Under the pieces are notes generated by a model. The model had not been told where the DNA came from and searched no databases. It was given only the letters and a program-made list of their open reading frames with translations. 16,359 bases of DNA from Clostridiales bacterium (GTDB lineage: Bacteria > Bacillota > Clostridia > Oscillospirales > Oscillospiraceae), in NCBI GenBank assembly GCA_018374635.1, contig JAHAEW010000076.1, positions 1 through 16,359 on the forward strand. The letters run 5' to 3'. This document shows positions 1 through 4,786 of this stretch, piece by piece (positions within the stretch are counted from its first letter, which is position 1; each line of letters starts with the position of its first letter). The translations under genes were made by a program, and so were the position numbers.

Positions 1-2
1 GG

Positions 3-197
3 CTTCAACGACAGATTAGCTCGGCTGTCGTGACAAAACAATCCGGCTATGCGACAAAACAGACCGGCTATTTCTGGACAAAACAGCTTGGCCTTAACAT
101 CAACCGATACGCGTTGAAAAATGGGGTAATTACAAAAGAGATATATAAAAGAATGGAAATTAGTATAATTCAAAAATATGGAACGAAATTTAGTTAA
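3..197 (+). CDS. 3' end of an unknown gene (C-terminal 64 residues)
   Basis: An open frame enters from the left edge and runs 64 codons to a TAA at 195-197. Its start lies outside the window. The visible peptide carries a short tandem motif, TKQSGY, TKQTGY and TKQLG, and then a hydrophilic tail reading NGVITKEIYKRMEISIIQ and ending KYGTKFS. I do not recognise the family. The tail has a plausible protein composition although the DNA is AT-rich, which favours real coding. The DNA repeats at 32-93 could instead be transposase-binding repeats at an IS end, in which case the frame is accidental. Its base composition differs from the GC-richer DNA to the right, suggesting a junction near 200. Confidence 0.42.
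   Translation, partial: LQRQISSAVVTKQSGYATKQTGYFWTKQLGLNINRYALKNGVITKEIYKRMEISIIQKYGTKFS
32..93 (+). repeat. three direct repeats, unit gacaaaaca-n-ccggctat
   Basis: Three copies begin at 32, 53 and 77. The first two share 17 of 19 bases (gacaaaacaatccggctat and gacaaaacagaccggctat); the third keeps gacaaaacag and then diverges. Spacings are 21 and 24, both multiples of three, and the copies line up with the TKQxGY peptide repeat of the frame that reads through them. That supports a protein repeat. Regular repeats of this type also occur at IS21-family ends, so that reading stays open. Confidence 0.6.
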
Positions 198-213
198 AAG
201 CATATGAATAGCG

Positions 214-335
214 GGGCTGGAACCGTGCCGTATCAACCGCATCTAAAGGCAACACAGGCCATGCCGCCTTCCTCGCCTGAACTGGCTTGCCATACAGGGC
301 ATCCATGAAGTTCCTATTATATTCAGTTCCAGCCC
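214..335. repeat. 122-bp block bounded by a 10-bp inverted repeat
   Basis: GGGCTGGAAC at 214-223 is exactly inverted as GTTCCAGCCC at 326-335. The interior has no convincing reading frame. It sits between the AT-rich gene end and the decayed SLH gene, so a small non-autonomous element or a relic transposon end is possible. No target-site duplication is visible at the borders. The rest of 198-367 shows nothing else that I can name. Confidence 0.3.
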
Positions 336-367
336 TCTCCAACAATATATTTTAAGTTTTCAGCCAA

Positions 368-1105
368 TCAAGTTCGCGAATTGCTCCGCTCCAACAGACG
401 ACAAAGCATGGCAGACATCTCCGCCCGGGTCGCAACACGATCTTCATGATAGCTGTCCTGAACCATCCCAAGCCCCCGAGCCAGCGCCACATATCCGAAA
501 TCAGAAGCCGGGATGCTAAGGCGTCGCTATAAGAGCAAGTAGTGAAACTCCCTTCCAGCCGAGCCATAGCCGGCACAGTCCGGAAGGCACTTGACCAGTT
601 CGCCCCTGGTAGCTGCTCGTTCTTCGTCTCGTTCCTCCCAGGGCAGGACACCCATTTGATAGGCGGTGGAGTAGGTGGCATCCACCGGCGGCTTATACGC
701 ATCAGCCTGGTCAACACGGTAGCCCTCCAGGCTGACCAGCAGTGTCACCATATCCCACTGAGTCAAGTTTTTCTGCGGCTGGGAAGTTCCGCCGTCATAA
801 CCCACATCATAAGAAGCCAGCTTCTCCACATCCACTTTGGCTCAGGACTTGTTCAAGTCTGCATAAGAGATCGCACTGTCACCGACTTCGCGCCAGACCG
901 GTTTCTCTGTGGCGGCGTCGATCCCCAAGCAGTAGTCCTCCCGCTTCCCTTGGAATTCGCTATAAGCATCGGTGTCCAAATCCAAAGTTTCCTTGACTGC
1001 CTGCGTGATCTAGCTCGGCACCTCGTCGGATGTCTCATCCGCAGCAGTGGCCGGTAAAGCGAGGCCCAGGGGGATAGTCAGGATCAAGATTAAAGAAACT
1101 GCTTT
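368..1105 (-). pseudogene. decayed secreted SLH-domain (S-layer homology) protein
   Basis: Read on the minus strand from 1105 to a TGA at 368-370. The N-terminus looks like a signal peptide (AVSLILILTIPLGLALPATA), but no start codon is left: the frame is closed by a TAA at 1106-1108. Next come a stretch reading EVPS-stop-ITQAVKETLDLD and two SLH-like blocks. One contains AATRGELVKCL with DCAGYG, the other DRVATRAEMSAMLCRLLER. In-frame stops occur at 1010-1012 (TAG) and 842-844 (TGA). Between about 525 and 570 the recognisable words (ARLEGSFTTCSYSDA) lie in a different frame from the blocks on either side, so two compensating frameshifts are present. Each in-frame stop is one C-to-T change away from CAG or CGA. 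SLH proteins are secreted and bind cell-wall polymers. This copy cannot yield a complete product. The SLH assignment is made by eye from the TRGEL/TRAEM motifs. Confidence 0.72.
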
Positions 1106-1131
1106 TTAGAATAACTCTATCTTAAATACAT

Positions 1132-1200
1132 AGACTAAATATTAGCGATTCTGTATCACTGAATTGTTCCACTCTATACTAAGCATTAACAATATAGTGA
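1132..1200. promoter_or_regulatory. two copies of an ACTA-N13-TAGT-type operator motif upstream of the XRE gene
   Basis: The segment at 1176-1200 agrees at 20 of 25 positions with 2313-2337, upstream of another gene. The half-sites ACTA (1178-1181) and TAGT (1195-1198) are 13 bases apart, as in the 2313 copy. A second, weaker copy at 1132-1156 shares the core TATTAGCGAT. Their position just before an XRE regulator suggests autoregulation, which is inferred. A possible -10 box TATACT (1175-1180) overlaps the second motif, but no good -35 goes with it. Confidence 0.5.
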
Positions 1201-1224
1201 AGCATTTCAATGTAGGAGTGTGGG

Positions 1225-1578
1225 GTGGACAGAATGATTGATAAACGAGTCGGAAAGCGGATCAAGCAGCGCAGGGAGCAGCTCGGGTTGACACAGGAAC
1301 AGTTTGCGGAAAGGCTGGGTGTAGCGACCAACTACATCTCTACGATTGAGCGCGGCGCCTCGTTTCCCCGCTATGAAAAGCTCGTGGCTATCATCAATGC
1401 GCTGGAGACTTCGGCTGACGCGATTTTCTGTGACGTGATTGCCTGCTCTCTGGAGTACAGAAGCTGTATGCTTTCTGAGAAGTTGAACGAATTACCGCCG
1501 GAGGAGCGGGTTCGCATCCTTGAAACAGTTGATTTTCTGATCCAGCAGTCCTTGAGGATGCGGAGGGCTTTGCCTTAA
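1225..1578 (+). CDS. XRE-family helix-turn-helix transcriptional regulator
   Basis: A 117-residue DNA-binding protein. Residues about 9-65 form a classic XRE (Cro/C1) domain: VGKRIKQRREQLGLTQEQFA, then LGVATNYISTIERGASFP, then a helix ending in the LETSADAIF region. The short helical C-terminus, with LPPEERVRILETVDFLIQQ, is typical of small Clostridia XRE repressors. The start is taken as GTG at 1225 because AGGAG (1214-1218) lies 6 bases upstream; the ATG at 1234 would be 15 bases away. Related palindromic motifs lie upstream of this gene (1132-1200) and upstream of the gene at 2367, so it may repress both. A separate promoter for the next gene lies over its 3' end. Target and inducer are unknown. 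Confidence 0.9.
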   Translation: MDRMIDKRVGKRIKQRREQLGLTQEQFAERLGVATNYISTIERGASFPRYEKLVAIINALETSADAIFCDVIACSLEYRSCMLSEKLNELPPEERVRILETVDFLIQQSLRMRRALP

Positions 1579-1598
1579 AAATTCATAGGTGCTATAAT
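1570..1598 (+). promoter_or_regulatory. sigma-70 promoter for the DUF3592-like gene
   Basis: TTGCCT at 1570-1575 and TATAAT at 1593-1598 are separated by 17 bases. An extended -10 TG sits at 1590-1591. The promoter overlaps the last codons of the upstream XRE gene, so the downstream gene is probably transcribed on its own as well as by read-through. Confidence 0.65.
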
Positions 1599-1643
1599 AG
1601 AATAGAAAACGACAAAATCAAATTCGGATAGGTGAATGGTTTT

Positions 1644-2054
1644 ATGGACTTGGGGTTGATTTTCACTCTATGCGGACTGGGCACTGCATTTCTCATCCCT
1701 GCCCTTATCCTTATGATCATCTCAACATACAAGAGACGGAAATGTACTGCGAGCGCAGATGCTGTTGTCATTGATATCAAAGTAAGAAGTTCATCAGCAG
1801 ATCATGGATTAAGTTTTCACCCTGTCTATGAATACCATGTGGATGGAGTGAGATATACAGGAGTTGGAGCAGCCATCTCGAACAATACGCCGTCGATAAA
1901 TACAGTCGTCCCAATTATGTATGACCCCTGCCATCCAAAGCGCTCCTATATATCCGGCCGTGACAACAAGATATATAAAATCTTGAGTATGATATTTGCA
2001 GTCATAGGGCTTATCCCGATTGTTATTTGTGTTTGTATAGCCATGTTAAGTTAG
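1644..2054 (+). CDS. DUF3592-like small membrane protein
   Basis: About 136 residues. A hydrophobic segment (roughly residues 3-27, FTLCGLGTAFLIPALILMII) is followed by a basic YKRRK stretch. A beta-rich middle contains VVIDIKVRSSS, HPVYEYHVDGVRYTGVG and VVPIMYDPCHPKRSYI, and a second hydrophobic segment (ILSMIFAVIGLIPIVICVCI) closes the chain. This arrangement and the YDP-x-x-P-KRSYI wording match the DUF3592 family, whose function is unknown. ATG at 1644 is chosen because AGGTGA (1630-1635) lies 8 bases upstream; a GTG at 1632 in the same frame is the alternative. It has its own promoter and is followed by a strong terminator. Membrane topology is inferred from hydrophobicity alone. Confidence 0.75.
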   Translation: MDLGLIFTLCGLGTAFLIPALILMIISTYKRRKCTASADAVVIDIKVRSSSADHGLSFHPVYEYHVDGVRYTGVGAAISNNTPSINTVVPIMYDPCHPKRSYISGRDNKIYKILSMIFAVIGLIPIVICVCIAMLS

Positions 2055-2146
2055 ATCTCACAGCACGACCGTTCTTCGTTTGCTGTCATATCCGTAGGTC
2101 GTATGCCCAAAGGCAGACCCATTTGACATACCTCGGTTTCCAAAGA

Positions 2147-2183
2147 AGGAGCCATCAGTAGTAGGCTGATGGCTCCTCTTTTA
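2147..2183 (+). terminator. rho-independent terminator
   Basis: AGGAGCCATCAG (2147-2158) pairs perfectly with CTGATGGCTCCT (2166-2177) around a 7-base loop, and CTTTTAT follows. It ends transcription of the XRE/DUF3592 unit. The remaining bases from 2184 to 2312 hold nothing I can identify. Confidence 0.9.
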
Positions 2184-2312
2184 TCACTGTCTACTGCGTA
2201 TCAGCAGCCTAATCGTATGTTGCATGACACTTCTTTGGGATTCGGCGCCAGAAAAAAACGCACAGTCTTTCTTTTTTCGACAAATCTCCCCATATTCCGC
2301 CTTTTCTCCATG

Positions 2313-2337
2313 ATACTATGTATTAGCGATATAGTTA
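2313..2337. promoter_or_regulatory. operator-like motif shared with the XRE upstream region
   Basis: It matches 20 of 25 positions of the motif at 1176-1200. ACTA (2315-2318) and TAGT (2332-2335) are separated by 13 bases, the same spacing as the other copy. The motif ends about 16 bases before the AGGAGG of the next gene, a position suited to a repressor site. The assignment to the 1225 regulator is inferred. Confidence 0.5.
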
Positions 2338-2366
2338 CACAATAAAACACATAGGAGGCAATGTCA

Positions 2367-2732
2367 ATGGAACCAGAAAAACGGATACCCCAGGACTACG
2401 AGATTTTGGACCTGTCCAGGGCCATGAGCAGCTTCAAGCGGGAGCAGATCCGCAAAATATTGGAGCTGCCCGATCATCGGTCTTTCTCCATCGTCCGCTG
2501 GTACACCCCGGAGGAAGCAAAGCCGATAGAGGCAACGTATATCATAGCGAAGCTCTACGAGCCGGGAATCGGTTTTATCTGTGCCGACGCGGCCTATGAA
2601 CACGGCCGGTTTTGGGAGCTTGACCCATCCCGGGAGGAGCCGCTGAAAACGGCCCATGTGCTAGCCTGGTCCTATCCGCCCCTTGATGACCGCGTGGATG
2701 GACTTGGTCGGTTGCGTTATTTGAACAGCTAG
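2367..2732 (+). CDS. small unknown protein, weakly DUF551-like
   Basis: A 121-residue soluble protein with no signal peptide or membrane segment. The N-terminus is charged (EPEKRIPQDYEILDLSRAMS). The C-terminal half reads ATYIIAKLYEPGIGFICA, then GRFWEL, then HVLAWSYPPLDD. The layout of a strand pair, a G-R-aromatic motif and a W-x-x-P-like end recalls DUF551, but the resemblance is faint. The start is ATG at 2367: AGGAGG (2353-2358) lies 8 bases upstream, whereas the in-frame ATG at 2361 would leave only 2 bases. The gene stands alone between a terminator and a convergent XRE gene. A motif shared with the 1225 XRE gene lies just upstream, so it may be that regulator's target. I do not assign a function. 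Confidence 0.7.
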   Translation: MEPEKRIPQDYEILDLSRAMSSFKREQIRKILELPDHRSFSIVRWYTPEEAKPIEATYIIAKLYEPGIGFICADAAYEHGRFWELDPSREEPLKTAHVLAWSYPPLDDRVDGLGRLRYLNS

Positions 2733-2744
2733 GACGCTGGGCAT

Positions 2745-2775
2745 AAAAAGAGGGCGCTCCTTGCGGAACCCCCTC
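2745..2775 (-). terminator. rho-independent terminator of the minus-strand XRE gene
   Basis: On the minus strand GAGGGGGTTCC and GGAGCGCCCTC pair (one mismatch, one G-T pair) around a GCAA tetraloop, followed by TTTTT. It begins 6 bases past the XRE stop. The plus strand lacks a T-tract here. Confidence 0.85.
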
Positions 2776-2781
2776 ATTGGT

Positions 2782-3057
2782 TCAGTCTTGTGTCTTGGAT
2801 GGACGGCAGGGAGAGATATCCTTGAAAAACTCCTCATATTCCACACCGAATACCGTCTGCAAGCCAACAAGATCATTTACAAAAATATTTCCTTTTCCAG
2901 CCTCAATGAGAGAGTACGTACTCCGGCTGAGCGGGGAACCTAAAGTCTGTAATTTAGCGATGGTCTGCTCTTGCGTCAGGCCGCACTGCAACCGGATTCT
3001 CTTGATGTTCTCTCCCAGCTGACGCCCCAACAGCTTCGGCACCGGCATCACCCACAA
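2782..3057 (-). CDS. XRE-family helix-turn-helix regulator
   Basis: A compact 91-residue regulator made almost only of the DNA-binding domain. GRQLGENIKRIRLQCGLTQE is followed by QTIAKLQTLGSPLSRSTYSL, IEAGKGN, and a final helix with LQTVFGVEYEEFFKDI. The first codon is probably TTG at 3057: GGAG (minus strand, 3069-3066) lies 8 bases upstream, while GTG at 3051 and ATG at 3048 are farther. The upstream region carries two palindromes (3099-3110 and 3116-3138), a typical arrangement for an autorepressor. A divergent plus-strand promoter lies in the same place. Regulation is inferred; the target is unknown. Confidence 0.85.
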   Translation of the reverse strand: MWVMPVPKLLGRQLGENIKRIRLQCGLTQEQTIAKLQTLGSPLSRSTYSLIEAGKGNIFVNDLVGLQTVFGVEYEEFFKDISPCRPSKTQD

Positions 3058-3094
3058 AATTTTTTCTCCATCTTATCAGGAATTTCGCGGATTC

Positions 3095-3123
3095 TTGCTT
3101 ATACCTATAAGCTGTGGTATAAT
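3095..3123 (+). promoter_or_regulatory. plus-strand sigma-70 promoter without a downstream gene
   Basis: TTGCTT (3095-3100) and a perfect TATAAT (3118-3123) are spaced by 17 bases. No plus-strand coding frame of convincing quality follows before the terminator hairpin at 3257-3297. Operator palindromes overlap both boxes. Confidence 0.5.
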
Positions 3124-3138
3124 TTATTAAATTATACC
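3099..3138. promoter_or_regulatory. two operator palindromes between the XRE genes
   Basis: TTATA-CC-TATAA at 3099-3110 is a perfect inverted repeat with a 2-base centre. At 3116-3138, GGTATAATTT and AAATTATACC form perfect 10-base arms around ATT. They lie immediately upstream of the minus-strand XRE gene at 3057 and over the plus-strand promoter, so its product is the likely ligand (inferred). Confidence 0.6.
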
Positions 3139-3299
3139 TTGCCTAGTTAGAGCTCGATGTAGGGACTACTCTGCCAGTTCGTTTTTGACATAAGATCGGA
3201 AATCACTTTTCGCTGATCGTGGGACAACGGAGCACCGTTATTCCATAGTTCTAAAATAAAAAGGAGATTCACACAAATCAGCATGAATCCTCCTTTTAT
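3130..3299 (+). ncRNA. candidate small RNA of about 170 nt
   Basis: The interval starts about 7 bases after the TATAAT of a well-formed promoter and ends in a hairpin (3262-3294) followed by TTTTATT. No convincing protein is encoded on this strand. The transcript would just overlap the 3' end of the convergent XRE gene at 3296. The only support is the promoter plus terminator pairing. Confidence 0.25.
3257..3297 (-). terminator. terminator of the 3296 XRE gene, possibly bidirectional
   Basis: On the minus strand GGAGGATTCA pairs with TGAATCTCC (one bulged G) and TTTTTATTTTA follows. On the plus strand the same stem is followed by TTTTATT. The hairpin starts at the XRE stop codon itself. Confidence 0.75.
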
Positions 3300-3607
3300 T
3301 CCTGTTCCTGCTTTTGCCCCATTAACTGGCAAAATCCCTCTAATTGTTCATCGCTCAATCTTCTAATAACCTTCATGGCCTTTAGCTGGGCAAGGGAAAG
3401 GTCTTTGTAATTCACGAAGTCCTCAAAAGCAATCCCAAGCGCATCACATATAAGCTCCAAGGAATCAACCGTTGGGTTATCATATTCACCAGCTTCTAAG
3501 TTCCGCACATAACTCTGTGATAACCCCGCCATATTAGAAAGCTTGTTTGTTGAAAGCCCTCTTGCTTTTCTCAGCTCCTTGATTCGGGCACCCACATCAA
3601 AGTTCAC
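3296..3607 (-). CDS. XRE-family helix-turn-helix regulator
   Basis: A 103-residue regulator. The XRE domain spans residues about 5-66 (VGARIKELRKARGLSTNKLS, GLSQSYVRNLEAGEYDNPTV, LICDALGIAFEDFVNY). The last 35 residues form a charged helical tail (LRRLSDEQLEGFCQLM type). It starts with GTG at 3607; the GGTGAT element 4 bases upstream matches the distal part of the Shine-Dalgarno consensus. A nested palindrome (3608-3639) spans that ribosome binding site, suggesting control of its own expression. It is divergent from the 3745-7656 gene block and separated from it by an AT-rich promoter region, so it is the nearest candidate regulator of that block. This link is inferred from position only. Confidence 0.88.
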   Translation of the reverse strand: MNFDVGARIKELRKARGLSTNKLSNMAGLSQSYVRNLEAGEYDNPTVDSLELICDALGIAFEDFVNYKDLSLAQLKAMKVIRRLSDEQLEGFCQLMGQKQEQE

Positions 3608-3639
3608 GCTATCACCTACTTGTAGTAGTTTATGATAGC
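3608..3639. promoter_or_regulatory. nested palindrome over the XRE ribosome binding site
   Basis: GCTATCA (3608-3614) and TGATAGC (3633-3639) are exact inverted copies enclosing CTAC-TT-GTAG (3616-3625). The palindrome contains the ribosome binding site of the 3607 XRE gene. It could be a DNA operator or an RNA hairpin that hides the site. The AT-rich stretch 3640-3720 must hold the divergent promoters; TTTACT (3653-3658) and TATTAT (3675-3680) with a 16-base spacer is a weak plus-strand candidate. Confidence 0.5.
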
Positions 3640-3744
3640 ATTATTTTTCACCTTTACTTACATATATATCTGCTTATTATTTTTGATTTAGATAATTTAT
3701 ATAGATAGCTAGAAAGAAGGGAGAGGCGGTGATTTATTCAAAAG

Positions 3745-3885
3745 GTGAAGCTGGACAGTATCCTTTCGACGTTTCAGGATTACATCCAGATGCACACCTA
3801 TTTTGACATGAGCGAGTGCTTTCTCTTGACTAAGGCGCACCGGGGCCCGCTTCCGTACACCCGCTGGATGGGGACAAAACCATAA
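3745..3885 (+). CDS. small possible leader gene, perhaps frameshifted
   Basis: From GTG at 3745 a frame of 46 codons reads VKLDSILSTFQDYIQMHTYF and then DMSECFLLTKAHRGPLPYTR before ending at TAA 3883-3885. The composition looks protein-like and the frame continues upstream only to a TGA at 3730-3732. The ribosome-binding-like sequence AGGCGGTGAT (3724-3733) fits a start nearer 3729-3736. A GTG at 3729 is in another frame, as if one base had been inserted in the run near 3741-3745. The choices are a short gene with an unusual start or a decayed fragment. I do not recognise it. It ends one base before the hairpin at 3886 and may belong to the cluster that follows. Confidence 0.35.
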   Translation: MKLDSILSTFQDYIQMHTYFDMSECFLLTKAHRGPLPYTRWMGTKP

Positions 3886-3915
3886 CCGCGGGCTGCTCCT
3901 GAGCGCGGCCCGCGG
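3886..3915 (+). promoter_or_regulatory. GC-rich hairpin upstream of the three-gene cluster
   Basis: CCGCGGGC (3886-3893) and GCCCGCGG (3908-3915) form a perfect 8-bp stem around a 14-base loop. No T-tract follows. It lies between the small frame at 3745 and the ribosome binding site at 3931, where it could act on read-through, RNA processing or translation. Confidence 0.5.
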
Positions 3916-3943
3916 CAATCTTCAAGAGTTGGAGGAATCCACG

Positions 3944-4786
3944 ATGAAACATACGTTTCCGATTTCTGATCTCCCGTTTCATGTCCACAGCTTTGAGGAA
4001 AGCTGTGGGAAAGTCCGCTCCGCAGAGGAAGTCTGTCCGGGTATTTACAGCATCTGGACAGAACCCATTCCTCCCAATCGGTTTTTAGGCTCCAACCTGA
4101 TCGTGGTCATGGCGGATTCCCCCGCCGTCTCTCCCGCCGCAAAAGCCTATGGGACGCCGCTGGAAGCGGCTCCGGAAGTTCTGGTGTACTGTGACGAGGA
4201 CTATTTTGACAAGGCCCGGTGGGTCATCATCTATGAAATCGACAAGTATCGTGCGGAGCATAATCTCCCCCCGCTGGATGATGGCTCTTTGGTGGAGGAC
4301 CGGGTGCGGGGGATGGAGGTCTGCCCGGAGTATTTCGGAGAGTTCCCGGTCCCGACTGAAACCCCGTGGGGGCCTCCGCTCCGGCATGACCGTCTGGCGA
4401 ATGGCGTCTTCTGGCTGAAAACAGCGGATGCCGGGTGGGTCCTGGCGCTTGCTTATCCCATTTGTGACGACCTTCTGACAAAAACTGTGGAGACAGCCGC
4501 GCTCAATCCATACGACCTGGAGGAAGGGATCGACAACACCTGCGGATTCCGCTTTTTCAGGTATGAGCAGAGCTGCATCCCGCTTTTCGAGCTGCTGAAC
4601 TGCACCCGGCAGCCCTGGAGCGGCAGGATCAACTCGGCGGCGCTGAAAAATGCGATTCTGGCGTCTTTTCCGAACTATGCCCGGGAGTACAATCAGAACT
4701 GCATAGAGGCGCGTCAGCCGGCGGAGCTTCAGCATACCCCTGATGCCGGAATCTGCTTTTATTCGTTCCCGGCGGAGGAAGCATGA
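3944..4786 (+). CDS. unknown 280-residue protein, first gene of the cluster
   Basis: I do not recognise this protein. It has no signal peptide or membrane segment and is likely cytoplasmic. It is rich in Cys, Trp, Tyr and Pro. Distinct stretches are VCPGIYSIWTEPIPPNRF (about 30-47), a hydrophobic strand NLIVVMADS (51-59), VLVYCDEDYFDKARWVIIYE (79-98), EVCPEYFGEFPVPTETPWGP (125-144) and FWLKTADAGWVLALAYPICD (156-175). About ten cysteines are spread along the chain but form no clear zinc motif. The start is ATG 3944 because GGAGG (3931-3935) is 8 bases upstream; an in-frame TTG at 3929 lies before that site. Its TGA overlaps the next start (ATGA at 4783-4786), so the two are translationally coupled and probably act together. 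Confidence 0.85.
   Translation: MKHTFPISDLPFHVHSFEESCGKVRSAEEVCPGIYSIWTEPIPPNRFLGSNLIVVMADSPAVSPAAKAYGTPLEAAPEVLVYCDEDYFDKARWVIIYEIDKYRAEHNLPPLDDGSLVEDRVRGMEVCPEYFGEFPVPTETPWGPPLRHDRLANGVFWLKTADAGWVLALAYPICDDLLTKTVETAALNPYDLEEGIDNTCGFRFFRYEQSCIPLFELLNCTRQPWSGRINSAALKNAILASFPNYAREYNQNCIEARQPAELQHTPDAGICFYSFPAEEA

Noticed and set aside
32..93. CRISPR array
   Set aside because: Only three imperfect units of 17-19 bases with almost no spacer; the spacing matches a peptide repeat instead.
542..1057. Plus-strand 171-codon frame
   Set aside because: It is antisense to the SLH pseudogene, has no ribosome binding site, and its peptide shows no domain-like pattern.
368..1105. Stop-codon readthrough or recoding in the SLH gene, since long parts stay in one frame across TAG and TGA
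   Set aside because: The start codon is also missing and the recognisable SLH words change frame around 525-570, which recoding of stops cannot explain. Ordinary decay fits better.
3147..3332. Minus-strand 61-codon frame between the XRE genes
   Set aside because: It runs through the terminator hairpin and the end of the 3296 gene, has no ribosome binding site, and shows nothing recognisable.
4085..4735. Minus-strand 216-codon frame
   Set aside because: It is an antisense shadow of the 3944 gene, whose start, ribosome binding site and overlap with the next gene are all convincing.
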